From positions 32,722 to 96,721 of the forward strand of contig CAVYFY010000018.1 of the NCBI GenBank assembly GCA_963767835.1: 64,000 bases of DNA. The letters are read 5' to 3'. The position numbers and the translations under genes are program-made. The notes under the pieces are model-generated. The model ran no database searches. It had not been told where the DNA came from and saw nothing but the letters and a program-made list of their open reading frames with translations. Positions within the stretch are counted from its first letter, which is position 1; each line of letters starts with the position of its first letter. The DNA comes from SIAQ01 sp963767835 (GTDB taxonomy: Bacteria > Planctomycetota > Planctomycetia > Gemmatales > Gemmataceae). Below, one piece after another: positions 27,234 to 36,112 of this stretch.

Positions 27234-28397
27234 ATGGCGTGGCAACGAGGATGGCCGGGGCTGGTCTTGGCCGGCGTCGGCTGCTGGCTGACGACCGGCT
27301 GCGCGGATTTACCGCCCTGGGCGCAATCCGAGTATTCTCCGGCGCTCGATATTTCCCAGCCGGCCATGCCCACCGTTCGTTCGCAAGCCTCCGATGGCGG
27401 CGGAGTCAAGCTGCAAAATCCGACCCCCGCGCCGGCTTTGATACCGCCACCGCCGCCCGATAAGGAGATCGTGCAGACATCCATGGCGATGCCGAGCGAT
27501 GGCAAGGTGCGTATCAGCATTCGCGCCTGGGTGAACGGTCAACCGATCTTCGACGAGGAAGTTCGTGAAAAGGGTCGTGCAATGGGCTTTGATGTGGATC
27601 GGATGCCCGAGCCGCAACGAACCGAGATGAGGAGCAAGGCGCTGGAGCAAATCATCGATTATGAAGTGATGTATCAGGATGCCGTGAAGCGGCTCCAACA
27701 GGCTGGCGGGAGTGGGATCAACAAGTTGAAGGAGTTCGTCGATCTGGAATTCAGCAAGACCTTGCGAAGAATGCGGGAGAAAGGCATGCCGGAGAGTCAT
27801 ATTGCGATCATCGAGCCAATCGCCCGCCGCATGATGGAGCGCGAACTGGTCGCCGGCGAATACGCGCGGACGCTGATCAATGAGCAGGCCGACCGAATCA
27901 GTCCGGATGATATCCGCGAGTATTATGAGGATCACAAGAATAACTTCGTGACGGTGGATCGCATCGAATGGCAGGACATCTTCATCAAGCTCGGCCCGAA
28001 ATTGGCGACGATCGAGCACGCCATGCGCTTCGGCGAAGACCTGATCAATCAGTGCCGCACGCCCGATGAATTCAACAAGCTGAAGGCTTACAACGAGGGT
28101 GTAACCGCGCTGACGGGCAGCGAAGGGCTGGGCAATCTGCGCGGGCAGATTCAGCCGCGCGAGCTGGAGGAGGCGCTATTCAAGCTGCGGGCCGGCGAGA
28201 TCGGGCCAGTGATCCCGCTGGGAACGGGCATCCACCTGATCCGCGTCACCAAGCGCGAATACGCCGGGCAGAAGCCGCTCGATTACCTGGTGCAAAAAAC
28301 GATCCGCGACAAGCTGAAAAAGGAACGATTCGATTCCGAGTTACAGCGCATGATCCGCGAGTTGCGTGATCGGGCCACGATCCGGCGCGAGCCGTAA
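27234..28397 (+). CDS. Parvulin-type peptidyl-prolyl isomerase lipoprotein
   Basis: 387 residues. A lipobox (LTTGC at about residue 23) and a Pro-rich linker are followed by a SurA-like N-terminal helical region (VNGQPIFDEEVREKGR, RSKALEQIIDYEVMYQDAV). A PPIC domain follows (IEWQDIFIKLGP, then GNLRGQIQPRELEEALFKLR and GPVIPLGTGIHLIRV). It is likely an envelope folding factor. GGAGG lies just before the ATG at 27234. It sits 80 bases after mfd on the same strand. Confidence 0.85.
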   Translation: MAWQRGWPGLVLAGVGCWLTTGCADLPPWAQSEYSPALDISQPAMPTVRSQASDGGGVKLQNPTPAPALIPPPPPDKEIVQTSMAMPSDGKVRISIRAWVNGQPIFDEEVREKGRAMGFDVDRMPEPQRTEMRSKALEQIIDYEVMYQDAVKRLQQAGGSGINKLKEFVDLEFSKTLRRMREKGMPESHIAIIEPIARRMMERELVAGEYARTLINEQADRISPDDIREYYEDHKNNFVTVDRIEWQDIFIKLGPKLATIEHAMRFGEDLINQCRTPDEFNKLKAYNEGVTALTGSEGLGNLRGQIQPRELEEALFKLRAGEIGPVIPLGTGIHLIRVTKREYAGQKPLDYLVQKTIRDKLKKERFDSELQRMIRELRDRATIRREP

Positions 28398-28433
28398 AGA
28401 CATTGATGCCACTGGCGTGTTGAAATTCGGTAG

Positions 28434-28465
28434 TTCCAAAAATCAAAAATCTGGCCACGGATGGG
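28434..28465 (-). repeat. Left inverted copy of ATCCGTGGC-AGATTTTTGGAA
   Basis: TTCCAAAAATC, an extra AAAAATC, then TGGCCACGGATG, which is the reverse complement of the word at 30241-30264. The two copies bracket the unassigned gene at 28581-30135. Further ATCCGT words (TCTGTGTTTCATCCGT) lie at 28522-28537. Confidence 0.7.
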
Positions 28466-28580
28466 AATTTCGCGTGTGAGAATCCTCGCTTCTTCCATTC
28501 TGCCTTGTATCTGTGTTCGGTCTGTGTTTCATCCGTACTACAAACGGTTCATTTCTTTGCGTCTTTCGAAGATTTTTTTT

Positions 28581-30135
28581 TTACGCTGCCTCCAGCAGTT
28601 TTTGGGTGTTGGCAGCGCGGGCGGTCAGCAAGGCGGCAATTATTTGGCGGCCTGAGTCCGTCACCTTGTAGCGGTTTTCTTTCCGTATCTTCTCGATCAC
28701 GCCGTGCGCCCGCAGCATCCGCATCTGACGGGTAACCGACGACGATTCACGTCGTCCTTGCTGCTCGGTCTTCGGTTCTCCGTACAACAACTCCCGTATG
28801 TCGCGATTGCGGAAGCCATGAAGCATGAATGTGCCCGCGTTTACCGCCTCCAGCAACGCGGCGTCTTCTTTCGACAGCGGATTCAGCGCCCGTACGGACC
28901 GCCCCTGCCAGGTCACACGCCGGCACACGGGTTCGGCCAAGTCCTTCAGCGTTGTCGATTCTTCCACACGCGCCAAGGAGTCCGCATAGCGTTCGTTGGC
29001 GCTTTGGCTGATCTCCACACGTCGATGCAGGTCGGCAACTCCCTTACGCATCTTGCGCCAGTCCTTTGGCCCGGCGGGATCGTTCTCCTTAGCGCGATAC
29101 GATTTCATGCCCTCGACATCGTTGATCACCGTCTCGATCCGCAACACGGTCCCTTGCTTGTCATATAGCTTGATCCAGTTTTTCTTGACCTGATGCTTGA
29201 CACGCGCTCCCTCCGGCCGGCGTTTGAAATCCGTGATGACCTCGCCTTGAAAATGCCCATTCACGCCGCCATGCCCCGGAATCGGATGGCCCAAATAACG
29301 CATCACGTCCGCACTGCCCAGCACCAGCATGCCATGCTTGATCACCGTCGGCATCCATTGCGCCAATTCCTTTTGCGAGCGAAACATGAAGTCGCTCGCC
29401 CATTCCGTCGTCTCCGCCGACCAGTAATAATCCAACGGCAAACTGAACAGCTTCCCATGCAACGGATTGCTGCGCCGCGCCAATTTCTCCAACAACGCCG
29501 ACCAATCCGTACGCAATTGCTGGTGGGCCAACGCCTGCGCTTGGTCCACATCCTCCAGCCAAGCGAAACAGTTGTCACGCCGTTCGTAGCCCAAGCCGGC
29601 GGCATCCATCTGTCGGGCCAACCATTCGTGGCCATTCAGACAGGTCATGTTCGTGAACGGGAACCACGTCTGCTGCCGCGTGTGCATCCAGCCGATTTTC
29701 GGGTCCAAATAATAATGGTAATAATGCAGACACTTGCTCAGTTCCAATTTCAAGGCCAGCTTTTTCGTCTCCCGCACCCCATAAACCCGATACGTCATGC
29801 AGGGCTCGACGCAAGTGAACACGGCGACGAGGCCCTCCTTGACGCCATCACGCTGGGCGATTTCCTGCGCGTTTCTCCTTGTCGATCTTGCTCGCCAAAT
29901 ATTCGACAGGCCGACCTTGCTCGATCGCCGCTTGTTCCATGGCGGTTCGCAAGGTTGCCGTCGTGTCCTTGGCGAAAACCGGAAAATCCTTGAGCAAGAC
30001 CTGCACCTTCCAAAGAAAGTGCATCATGCCCGCCGGCTTGGCCAACCAACGAACCGCGCCGCGAAATCGCACCTTGTCCAGACAACTCAAAGCTCCCATG
30101 ACGACGGGCGCAAAACGGCGTAAGAAGGATTGCAT
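28581..30135 (-). CDS. Unassigned conserved protein with C-terminal winged helix, one frameshift
   Basis: I do not recognise a biochemical function. From the ATG at 30135 (MQSFLRRFAPVVMGALSC) the frame stops at 29848. The continuation EIAQRDGVKEGLVAV and FTCVEPCMTYRVYG runs one frame over to 28581, so one indel at about 29868 joins a protein of about 517 residues. The middle is rich in aromatic residues (LHYYHYYLDPKIGWMHTRQQ, WLARQMDAAGLGYERRDNCF, LDYYWSAETTEWASD). The last 100 residues look like a winged helix (VTRQMRMLRAHGVIEKIRKE, YKVTDSGRQIIAAL). Similar proteins occur in multiple copies in planctomycetes as I recall. Inverted repeats flank the gene, suggesting mobility. Confidence 0.6.
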
Positions 30136-30240
30136 CGGCGGCTCCTGGAAAAATGGAATGCGTAGATAACATCACATTATTCCAACGAGTCGCCGTTTTC
30201 CTCTTCATCGTGGTTGCGGCCGTAGGCTGCGCCAGGTTTC

Positions 30241-30264
30241 ATCCGTGGCTAGATTTTTGGAATC
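30241..30264 (+). repeat. Right inverted copy of ATCCGTGGC-AGATTTTTGGAA
   Basis: ATCCGTGGCTAGATTTTTGG followed by AATC. It pairs with 28434-28465 in inverted orientation on the other side of the unassigned gene. Confidence 0.7.
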
Positions 30265-30289
30265 CCTCTACCCCCTCTAAAAACATCAA

Positions 30290-30321
30290 AAGCCCACGAG
30301 AAATCCGTTCTCGTGGGCTTC
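30290..30321 (-). terminator. Intrinsic terminator for the coiled-coil lipoprotein gene
   Basis: Stem AAGCCCACGAGAA / TTCTCGTGGGCTT with a 5-base loop. Read on the minus strand it is followed by TTTGATGTTTTT, and it lies 40 bases after the stop of the gene at 30362. Confidence 0.85.
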
Positions 30322-30361
30322 TATGCTGCGGTCAATGGTTGCCAAGGGATCCGACACATGC

Positions 30362-30811
30362 TCACTCGTTTCGGCGTGAAGTCGGTATGACCGCTGCATT
30401 GGGATTGGCGGGATTTTCGTTCAGGGCGGATTCGACTCGGCTGGCCAAGGCTTGCAAATCCTTGTTGAATTGCGTGAGATTGGCGCGGGCGGCATCGCGC
30501 TCCACGGTTCGCTGGGACATGACTTTGCGGAGCGATTCCCGCTCGCCAATGGCGCCTTCCACTTGTTTGGTCAGATCGGCTTTCTCCTGCTCAAGGGCCG
30601 CTCGCTGTGCCTCGGCGGCGCTCAAGCGCCTGCGCGTTTGCTCGCTGGCCGATTGCAACGTGCGGAAATCCTCTTCAAGCTTGGCGTAACGGCTTTCCAG
30701 CTCGTGAATCTTGGCACTGACGATGCCGGATTTCTGCTGGCCGCATCCCCACAGGCCCGTGACGCACAGAGCCAGCACGCCGAACAGCAACGGATTGAAA
30801 TAGCGATTCAA
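30362..30811 (-). CDS. Coiled-coil lipoprotein
   Basis: 149 residues from a TTG start at 30811, chosen because GGAGGT lies 5 bases upstream and the signal sequence follows at once (LLFGVLALCVTGLWGC lipobox). The mature part is one long coiled coil (KIHELESRYAKLEEDFRTL, LSAAEAQRAALEQEKADL). No enzymatic motif is seen; it may be a structural or adaptor protein at the inner or outer membrane. The ORF upstream of the TTG is out of character with a signal peptide. Confidence 0.75.
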   Translation of the reverse strand: MNRYFNPLLFGVLALCVTGLWGCGQQKSGIVSAKIHELESRYAKLEEDFRTLQSASEQTRRRLSAAEAQRAALEQEKADLTKQVEGAIGERESLRKVMSQRTVERDAARANLTQFNKDLQALASRVESALNENPANPNAAVIPTSRRNE

Positions 30812-31014
30812 GCAACACCTCCGAATCTCAGCGTTTGGGGCCACCGAGAGATTTGAAATAATAATGGGCCGTCGTCGATGGCGCGGCGGCGATTCTTTTT
30901 GCTCAACTATCCTCATTTGCGCCCGCGACAGAGATTACTTCGGCCAGCCAAGGCGAACAACTTCACCAGATTGAGCAGATTTCTGAATCGGAAAACATTG
31001 GCTTGCTTGACCAG

Positions 31015-31935
31015 TCACGCTGCCTTGCCGGCGCGCCGTATGAATTGCCGAATCGCTTGCGCCGATTCGCTGCATTCGAAGGGAGACATCGGCACGCCGG
31101 CGAATTTGACGGCTTCGCTTCGCTCAAGAAAGCGTACGAGAAATTGCTTGTCGTCCGCCGACAGTGTGCCAATTGCAGCCACGCTTTGCACAAATTCCGG
31201 CGTGGTGCGCCGGCGGGCTGGAACCGTGTATTGCCGCTCCAAGTAGCGGCGCAATAGCGTTGTCAGCAGCGTGACGAAGCGCTCGCTGCGCCCTTGCTCG
31301 GGCAACTTCAGGGCCGCCAGACGTTCCCACTCATGCAAGGCACGCTGCGCCGGCGTTCTCGGCACAATGTAGCGCAGGCGGCGCAATGCGAACAGCAGCG
31401 CGATCAGGCAAAGGCCCGCGAGGGCGACCGCGATCCCCAGTTGCCACGATCGATCTGGCGGGGCGATGGGTGGCATTTCCTCGACGCCGGTGTCGCCGCG
31501 CAACTCGCCCCCTTGGGTCGCTACCCGGAATGCAATGGAATCCCAGACGACGGTTTGCTCCGCTTGCGAGCCGGCACGAAACTTTACCGGCGGAAACGCA
31601 AATTCGAGATTGCCCGGCTCGCGCGGCGCAAATCGATAGGTGATCCGCCAGCGGATGCGCCCCGAACCGATTTTTTCCCGCGTCGGCTTGGACCGATCCA
31701 GCTGCAGCCAAGGAATAGTCGTCGGCAAATCCAGCGGCGCCTGGACAATCAGACCGGGCGGCCCTTCAACCGTCAACGCCACCTCAATTGTGTCGGAAAG
31801 GGCGATCGTCGGCATGTTCGCGTCGAAGCGCACCTCCAGCGTGGCCGGTCCCTTTTTCTGTGCGGTAGCTCCAGCGGCGCACGGATCTGCGAACGCGGCA
31901 AAAGCAAGCAACAGCGTCAAGGCAAGTCGATTCAT
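31015..31935 (-). CDS. BatD/DUF4381-like membrane protein
   Basis: About 306 residues. A signal peptide (MNRLALTLLLAFAAFADPCA) is followed by a beta-rich ectodomain (TIALSDTIEVALTVEGPPGL), a transmembrane helix (QLGIAVALAGLCLIALLFAL) and a cytoplasmic helical tail of DUF4381 type (RYLERQYTVPARRRTTPEF, FVQSVAAIGTLSADDKQFL). Such proteins accompany MoxR ATPases and DUF58/VWA proteins as a chaperone or envelope-stress module. Its ATG at 31935 overlaps the stop of the DUF58 gene (ATGA), showing translational coupling. No moxR gene is seen next to it in this window. Confidence 0.8.
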   Translation of the reverse strand: MNRLALTLLLAFAAFADPCAAGATAQKKGPATLEVRFDANMPTIALSDTIEVALTVEGPPGLIVQAPLDLPTTIPWLQLDRSKPTREKIGSGRIRWRITYRFAPREPGNLEFAFPPVKFRAGSQAEQTVVWDSIAFRVATQGGELRGDTGVEEMPPIAPPDRSWQLGIAVALAGLCLIALLFALRRLRYIVPRTPAQRALHEWERLAALKLPEQGRSERFVTLLTTLLRRYLERQYTVPARRRTTPEFVQSVAAIGTLSADDKQFLVRFLERSEAVKFAGVPMSPFECSESAQAIRQFIRRAGKAA

Positions 31936-32817
31936 CGATGTTTCAGCCGCCGTTCGCGCATCTGAAAAAAGCGCATCAGTTCGTCGAGGTGGCGCCCAAC
32001 CGTTGATGTGGCCAGCACGTCGATCTTGTGGGCGCGTGTCCACTGCTGAAAGGCATCCCGGCGTTGTTGCCGCTGGGCTTGCATCGTCTGATGAAATTCG
32101 GGCCGACCGGTATCGACCGTGACGCAGCGCCCCGATTCCGGATCGTGAATTTCGAGCAAGCCGACGTCGGGCAGCGCCTCCTCCACCGGATCGCCAATGG
32201 TGACAGCGACGACATCGTGCCGATGGGCGGTCCGCTGCATTGCCTTCTCGTAGCCCGCATCGACAAAATCGCTGAACACGAATACCAGCGCCCGCCGATG
32301 CAGCACCTTGTTGAGAAAATCGAACCCCGCCCGCAGATTGGTCTGCGCATCTTCCGCTTGATGGACAAACAGATCGCGAATGAGCCGTAATCCGTGGCGT
32401 GCCCCTTTCCTCGGCGGCACATAATGCTCGACACCGCCGGCCACCAGGATTAGCCCGATTTTGTCATTATTGCTGACGGCGCATACGCGCGATCAAGGCG
32501 GCCAGCTCCGCGACAACATCGCGTTTGCTCTGCATGACGGTGCCGAACCCCATGCTGGCACTGGCATCCATGAGCAACACGACCGTGAGCTCGCGTTCCT
32601 CGACATAGCGCTTGATGAACGGATGCCCTATGCGAGCGGTGACGTTCCAATCGATGGAGCGAATTTCATCGCCGGGCTGATATTCGCGCACCTCCTCGAA
32701 AGCAATGCCAGCCCCCTTGAAGACGCTGCGATAGGCGCCGCCCAGCGGGTCCTCAACAGCCCGGCGAGCCCGCAATTGCAATCGGCGAACCTGACGCATG
32801 ATGTCGCGGGTGAGCAT
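31932..32817 (-). CDS. DUF58 (VWA-like) protein, one frameshift
   Basis: A cytoplasmic partner of MoxR AAA ATPases. DUF58 signatures are clear: EEVREYQPGDEIRSIDWNVT, ARIGHPFIKRYVEERELTVV and LLMDASASMGFG, a MIDAS-like loop. The frame ends at 32467 after IARMRRQQ; the expected NNDKIGLILVAGGVEHYVPP is one frame over and continues to 31932. One indel at about 32480 joins a product of about 295 residues. The ATG at 32817 (MLTRDIMRQVRRLQLRARR) fits the family start. It overlaps the DUF4381 gene by four bases. Confidence 0.82.
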
Positions 32818-32870
32818 GATTGGACTTCCTCGAGTGCACGCGTCGTGGTCTGCACGATCGAATGATGCGA

Positions 32871-33215
32871 TCAATCTCCCATGAACCACAGGTACAGGTG
32901 AGTCTCGTGCGCCAGCCTCTCAACAAGGGGCTCGATTGCCGAAAGCAACTCGAGAAGAGCGGTTCCAGGATTGTCATTTTTCAGCTTAACAATGTCATTT
33001 GCGAGATCGGCAGCCTGGGCCTGATTAAAAATGGCATCGCCCCAGGGATTGAGGTATCGTAATAGCCGAGTATCCGAAAATCCGTTACGGGCCGCTCGCG
33101 ACAGGACCATCCGCGGATCGAGAACCTCATTGATGATCTCGCCACTTTCTTCCCTGAGTTGCACGTTAATTCCCATGACTTCTCTCCGCCAAGTGTCAGC
33201 TATTTCGTATTCCAT
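32871..33215 (-). CDS. Hypothetical protein coupled to a small antitoxin-like gene
   Basis: 114 residues, mostly helical, with INEVLDPRMVLSRAARNGFS and LRYLNPWGDAIFNQAQAAD. I do not recognise a family. Its ATG at 33215 lies inside the end of the preceding 61-residue gene (16-base overlap), so the two are translated together. The pair lies just downstream of the PemK-like toxin and the duplicated uxaA 3' end. Confidence 0.6.
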   Translation of the reverse strand: MEYEIADTWRREVMGINVQLREESGEIINEVLDPRMVLSRAARNGFSDTRLLRYLNPWGDAIFNQAQAADLANDIVKLKNDNPGTALLELLSAIEPLVERLAHETHLYLWFMGD

Positions 33216-33385
33216 GACTTGGCTCGCTTCTTCATCTCCTCATGGGAAATCACCTTTCTTGCGTCGGCGGCGTCCTCACCCTCGCGGATGGCGGCGAGGA
33301 TCGAGAGCTCCTCCAAAATCTCCTCCATGCTCAGCTCGTCGGACATTTTCCGAACCGTTTTCACCACCAACTCTTTGGCGGACAT
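33200..33385 (-). CDS. Small antitoxin-like helical protein
   Basis: 61 residues from the ATG at 33385 with AAGGAG 6 bases upstream. The sequence MSAKELVVKTVRKMSDELSM, then EEILEELSILAAIREGEDAA, resembles small planctomycete proteins that precede RelE/ParE or other toxins. The upstream ORF start (33427) lies within the duplicated uxaA segment and is not used. It couples to the 114-residue gene that follows. Confidence 0.6.
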   Translation of the reverse strand: MSAKELVVKTVRKMSDELSMEEILEELSILAAIREGEDAADARKVISHEEMKKRAKSWNTK

Positions 33386-33406
33386 GTTGCTCTCCTTCAC
33401 GATTAC

Positions 33407-33446
33407 AGCGTCGGCCCGATCGACCACGGAGCGAATTCGCGCCGAC
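33407..33446 (-). repeat. Duplicated uxaA 3' end, copy 1
   Basis: Read on the minus strand this still encodes E-F-A-P-W-S-I-G-P-T-L-stop, the exact end of UxaA, with one silent base change over 32 bases and a 5-6 base gap further in. Copy 2 is the true gene end at 34008-34053. The two copies bracket the PemK-like toxin-antitoxin pair. Confidence 0.9.
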
Positions 33447-33452
33447 GCGTTT

Positions 33453-33770
33453 CTATGTTTTCATCACGCCAGCGATAATCGGTCGAATTCGATTGAGAAC
33501 CGTCGCATTCACGCGTCCAATAGCCTTTATGGCGATTTGCCGTGACAGCGTGAAGATCTTGTCCGCTCGCACGGTGCCGGGATGATTGAGGGATCCAGCC
33601 TCAAGGTCGGCATCAGTAATTATGAAGCTATATTGGGTCTGCCTCGGATTCGATGTCATCGCCACGACTACCATGTCCTCCGTTGCCTGGTGGTAGCTCG
33701 CGTTGGATACGACGATCACGGGCCGCCGCCGCGTGGACGAAAGGTCGGTGAAAGGCACCGGCACTGGCAC
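33453..33770 (-). CDS. PemK/MazF-like endoribonuclease toxin, start disrupted
   Basis: A type II toxin of the MazF/PemK fold: VPVPFTDLSSTRRRPVIVVS is the family N-terminus and VRADKIFTLSRQIAIKAIGR the conserved end. The expected start is an ATG at 33791 overlapping the antitoxin stop, but the fourth codon of that frame is TAG, followed by G-D-I-V, the normal family sequence. As it stands, only the internal GTG at 33770 could initiate, removing the first seven residues. The gene may therefore be inactive. The antitoxin lies directly upstream. Confidence 0.78.
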   Translation of the reverse strand: MPVPVPFTDLSSTRRRPVIVVSNASYHQATEDMVVVAMTSNPRQTQYSFIITDADLEAGSLNHPGTVRADKIFTLSRQIAIKAIGRVNATVLNRIRPIIAGVMKT

Positions 33771-33783
33771 GATATCGCCCTAG

Positions 33784-33990
33784 TCAGGCATCGTTCCAAT
33801 CCTCGTCATCGAGTTCGTTGTCCCAAAAGTCGAGACGTAAAGTTGCGGCGGCGACCAGATCAACAAAATAATCGTCGTTAGGAGACAACACCAGAACCTC
33901 CACGGGCGTTCCGGGCGGAAGCGGCACGTCTACTTCGATTTTCCCGTGTGGGCTAATCGTGGTTACATATTTGTAGGTTTGCTGCGGCAC
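33784..33990 (-). CDS. Antitoxin of the PemK-like pair
   Basis: 68 residues. The N-terminus TYKYVTTISPHGKIEVDVPL, then PPGTPVEVLVLSP, looks like an AbrB/MazE-type or DUF-type swapped-hairpin domain. The acidic C-terminus (DFWDNELDDEDWND) would wrap the toxin. It is directly upstream of the toxin, as in most type II modules. Assignment as antitoxin rests on position and composition. Confidence 0.65.
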   Translation of the reverse strand: MPQQTYKYVTTISPHGKIEVDVPLPPGTPVEVLVLSPNDDYFVDLVAAATLRLDFWDNELDDEDWNDA

Positions 33991-34003
33991 GGTTCTCTCC
34001 TCG

Positions 34004-35584
34004 TTAGAGCGTCGGCCCGATCGACCACGGGGCGAATTCCTCTTCGCCGACGCCGTTGATTTCGCTTTTGGTCTTCTTGCCCGAGGCGACCGCGAGGATC
34101 GCCTCGAAGATTTGCAGGCCGACCGCTTCCACCGGCGTTCCTTCCAGGATGACGCCGGCGTTGATGTCCATGTCGTCGAGCATGTGATGGTAGAGCGGCG
34201 AATTGGTGGCGATCTTGATCGACGGCGACGGCTTGCACCCGAAGACGCTGCCTCGGCCGGTGGTGAAGACGCAGACGTTGGCCCCGCCGGCGACGATGCC
34301 GGTCATGCTCACCGGATCGTAGCCGGGCGTATCCATGACCACGAAGCCCTTCGTCTTGACCGGCTCCGCGTAATGGACCACATCAACCATCGCGGTGCTG
34401 CCCCCTTTGGCGATGGCGCCGAGCGATTTTTCATAGATGGTCGTCAGGCCGCCTTCCTTGTTGCCGGGCGACGGATTGTTGTTGATCTCGGCTCCGAAGA
34501 TGCCGGTGTACCATTCCCACCATTTGATGCGTTCGACGAGTTTTTCGCCGACCTCGCGCGACACGGCCCGACGTGTCAGCAGGTGCTCGGCGCCGTAGAT
34601 TTCGGGGGTTTCGCCGAGGATGGAGATGCCGCCTTGCCCGACCAGGAGATCGGAGGCGACGCCGAGCGCAGGATTGGCGGTGACGCCGGAGTTGCCGTCG
34701 GACCCGCCGCAGTTGGTGCCGAGGATCAGATGCTTGGCGGGGAGCGAAGTGCGCTGGATGTCGTTGACGCGCGGCAACAATTCGGCAATCGCCTTGACGC
34801 CCGCCTCGACGGTTTTCGAGATGCCGCCGCACTCCTGGATCGTGAGCGTGATGGGCGCAGCAGGATCGCGGTGAGCCTTACCGTTGAAACCGAGTTGCGT
34901 CAATTGCTCGCCGCTGATCAGGTGCATCGCCTGGCCGGTCTCGCAGCCCAAGCCGACGAGGATATACGCCGCGATGTTGGCGTGGCGGGCGAAGCCGGCA
35001 AGCGTGCGGTCGAGCTGGCGGTGGTCGGCGCCGTCATACTGCATTGCACAGCCGGCCTTGTGCGTGATCGCGATGACGCCGTCCACGTTCGGGAATTGCC
35101 GAAGCAGGTCGGTCGCATGGAAGCGCTGCGTGATGTACTTGCTCGTGTGGGCCGAGCAGTTGACGGTGCTGATGACGGCGATGTAATTGCGCGTGCCGTA
35201 GCGGTACGGCTCCGCGCGGTCCGGTCCGCGGTCGTAGCCCTGGAAATAGCGCGCCTGGGTTGCGAGGGTGCGCGGCGGGCAATCCCGGCAGAAGGCGTAC
35301 TCGCGCTCGAAGGCGTCGGCCGCGACATTGTGCACGTGCACCCAATCGCCCGGCGCGATGTCCTTCGATGCGAAGCCGATGATCTGGCCGTACTTGTAGA
35401 CCGCCTCGCCTTTCTTGATCGGTTTGAGCGCGAGCTTGTGGCCCATGCCGACGCGGCTCGCCACGGTCAACGGCGTCCCCTGATGGTCGAGTTGCGTGTC
35501 GGCGGCAATCGGCCGGGTCGCGATGGCAACATTATCGTGCGGCCCAAGATGCACGGTGTACTGCGACGAAGGCACGGCGGCCAT
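34004..35584 (-). CDS. uxaA: UxaA-type altronate dehydratase
   Basis: Dehydrates D-altronate (or a related sugar acid) to 2-keto-3-deoxygluconate in hexuronate breakdown. An N-terminal SAF domain (NVAIATRPIAADTQLDHQG) is followed by the catalytic SDH C-terminal region: YRYGTRNYIAVISTVNCSAH, THKAGCAMQYDG, LGTNCGGSDGNSG, SILGETPEIYGAEHLL and FTTGRGSVFGCKPSPSIKI. About 526 residues from the ATG at 35584; an upstream ATG at 35629 is also in frame. Planctomycetes use such enzymes on varied sugar acids, so the exact substrate is open. Its 3' end is duplicated downstream at 33407. Confidence 0.9.
   Translation of the reverse strand: MAAVPSSQYTVHLGPHDNVAIATRPIAADTQLDHQGTPLTVASRVGMGHKLALKPIKKGEAVYKYGQIIGFASKDIAPGDWVHVHNVAADAFEREYAFCRDCPPRTLATQARYFQGYDRGPDRAEPYRYGTRNYIAVISTVNCSAHTSKYITQRFHATDLLRQFPNVDGVIAITHKAGCAMQYDGADHRQLDRTLAGFARHANIAAYILVGLGCETGQAMHLISGEQLTQLGFNGKAHRDPAAPITLTIQECGGISKTVEAGVKAIAELLPRVNDIQRTSLPAKHLILGTNCGGSDGNSGVTANPALGVASDLLVGQGGISILGETPEIYGAEHLLTRRAVSREVGEKLVERIKWWEWYTGIFGAEINNNPSPGNKEGGLTTIYEKSLGAIAKGGSTAMVDVVHYAEPVKTKGFVVMDTPGYDPVSMTGIVAGGANVCVFTTGRGSVFGCKPSPSIKIATNSPLYHHMLDDMDINAGVILEGTPVEAVGLQIFEAILAVASGKKTKSEINGVGEEEFAPWSIGPTL
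34008..34053 (-). repeat. uxaA 3' end, copy 2 (native)
   Basis: The native end of uxaA that is repeated at 33407-33446. The interval between the copies (about 560 bases) holds only the antitoxin and toxin genes. Confidence 0.9.
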
Positions 35585-35740
35585 GGGAGTGGTCTCTTGC
35601 GGATGGGAATTCGCATCACTTCGGTTCAAGATACTGCGCTTGCCGACGGGAGCAAAGAGGAATCGCCGCTGATGTCACTGACCGGAGGGTCGATGGTTTC
35701 ATGATTGCGGGGTGCAGATGCACTTGCTGGATCGGCTGTG

Positions 35741-36019
35741 TCAAAATCTCGATAGGGTGGCCATGAACGCCTCATCGTCCATGTCGAGAACAGCAATGTA
35801 ATCGAACGGCGAGCGCCCGTACTTGTGCTGATATTCGGATAGATGGGAACGAATCTGGTCCAGATGGTCCGAGTCCCAATTCGGCAGGTATCCGGGAATG
35901 ATCTCGAATGCGTCAGCCAGGTCGCGTGCCTGCTCGGGCCGATGGGTGGCCAGAAGCCGTGCCTCGACGAAACCCCGATGCAGAATATAACACAACTTCT
36001 TGAAAAGGACTTCCGGCAT
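35741..36019 (-). CDS. Conserved hypothetical protein
   Basis: 92 residues, no export signal. Sequence HRGFVEARLLATHRPEQARD, LADAFEIIPGYLPNWD and YGRSPFDYIAVLDMDDEAF suggests a small globular helical domain of a planctomycete-restricted family; no function is known to me. It stands alone, divergent from the zinc-ribbon gene at 36163. Confidence 0.6.
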   Translation of the reverse strand: MPEVLFKKLCYILHRGFVEARLLATHRPEQARDLADAFEIIPGYLPNWDSDHLDQIRSHLSEYQHKYGRSPFDYIAVLDMDDEAFMATLSRF

Positions 36020-36112
36020 GGTGGCTGCTCCGTTCTCTGGCGGGCTTATTCCAGCATCCTGGCACTTTGTATCGCCACATCACATTCTACCAGAACAATC
36101 AAGGGAATTCAC

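Noticed and set aside
34112..35704. 530-codon open frame on the plus strand opposite uxaA
   Set aside because: It mirrors uxaA codon by codon, is Asp/Gly/Val rich with no family resemblance, and the uxaA frame has clear catalytic motifs.
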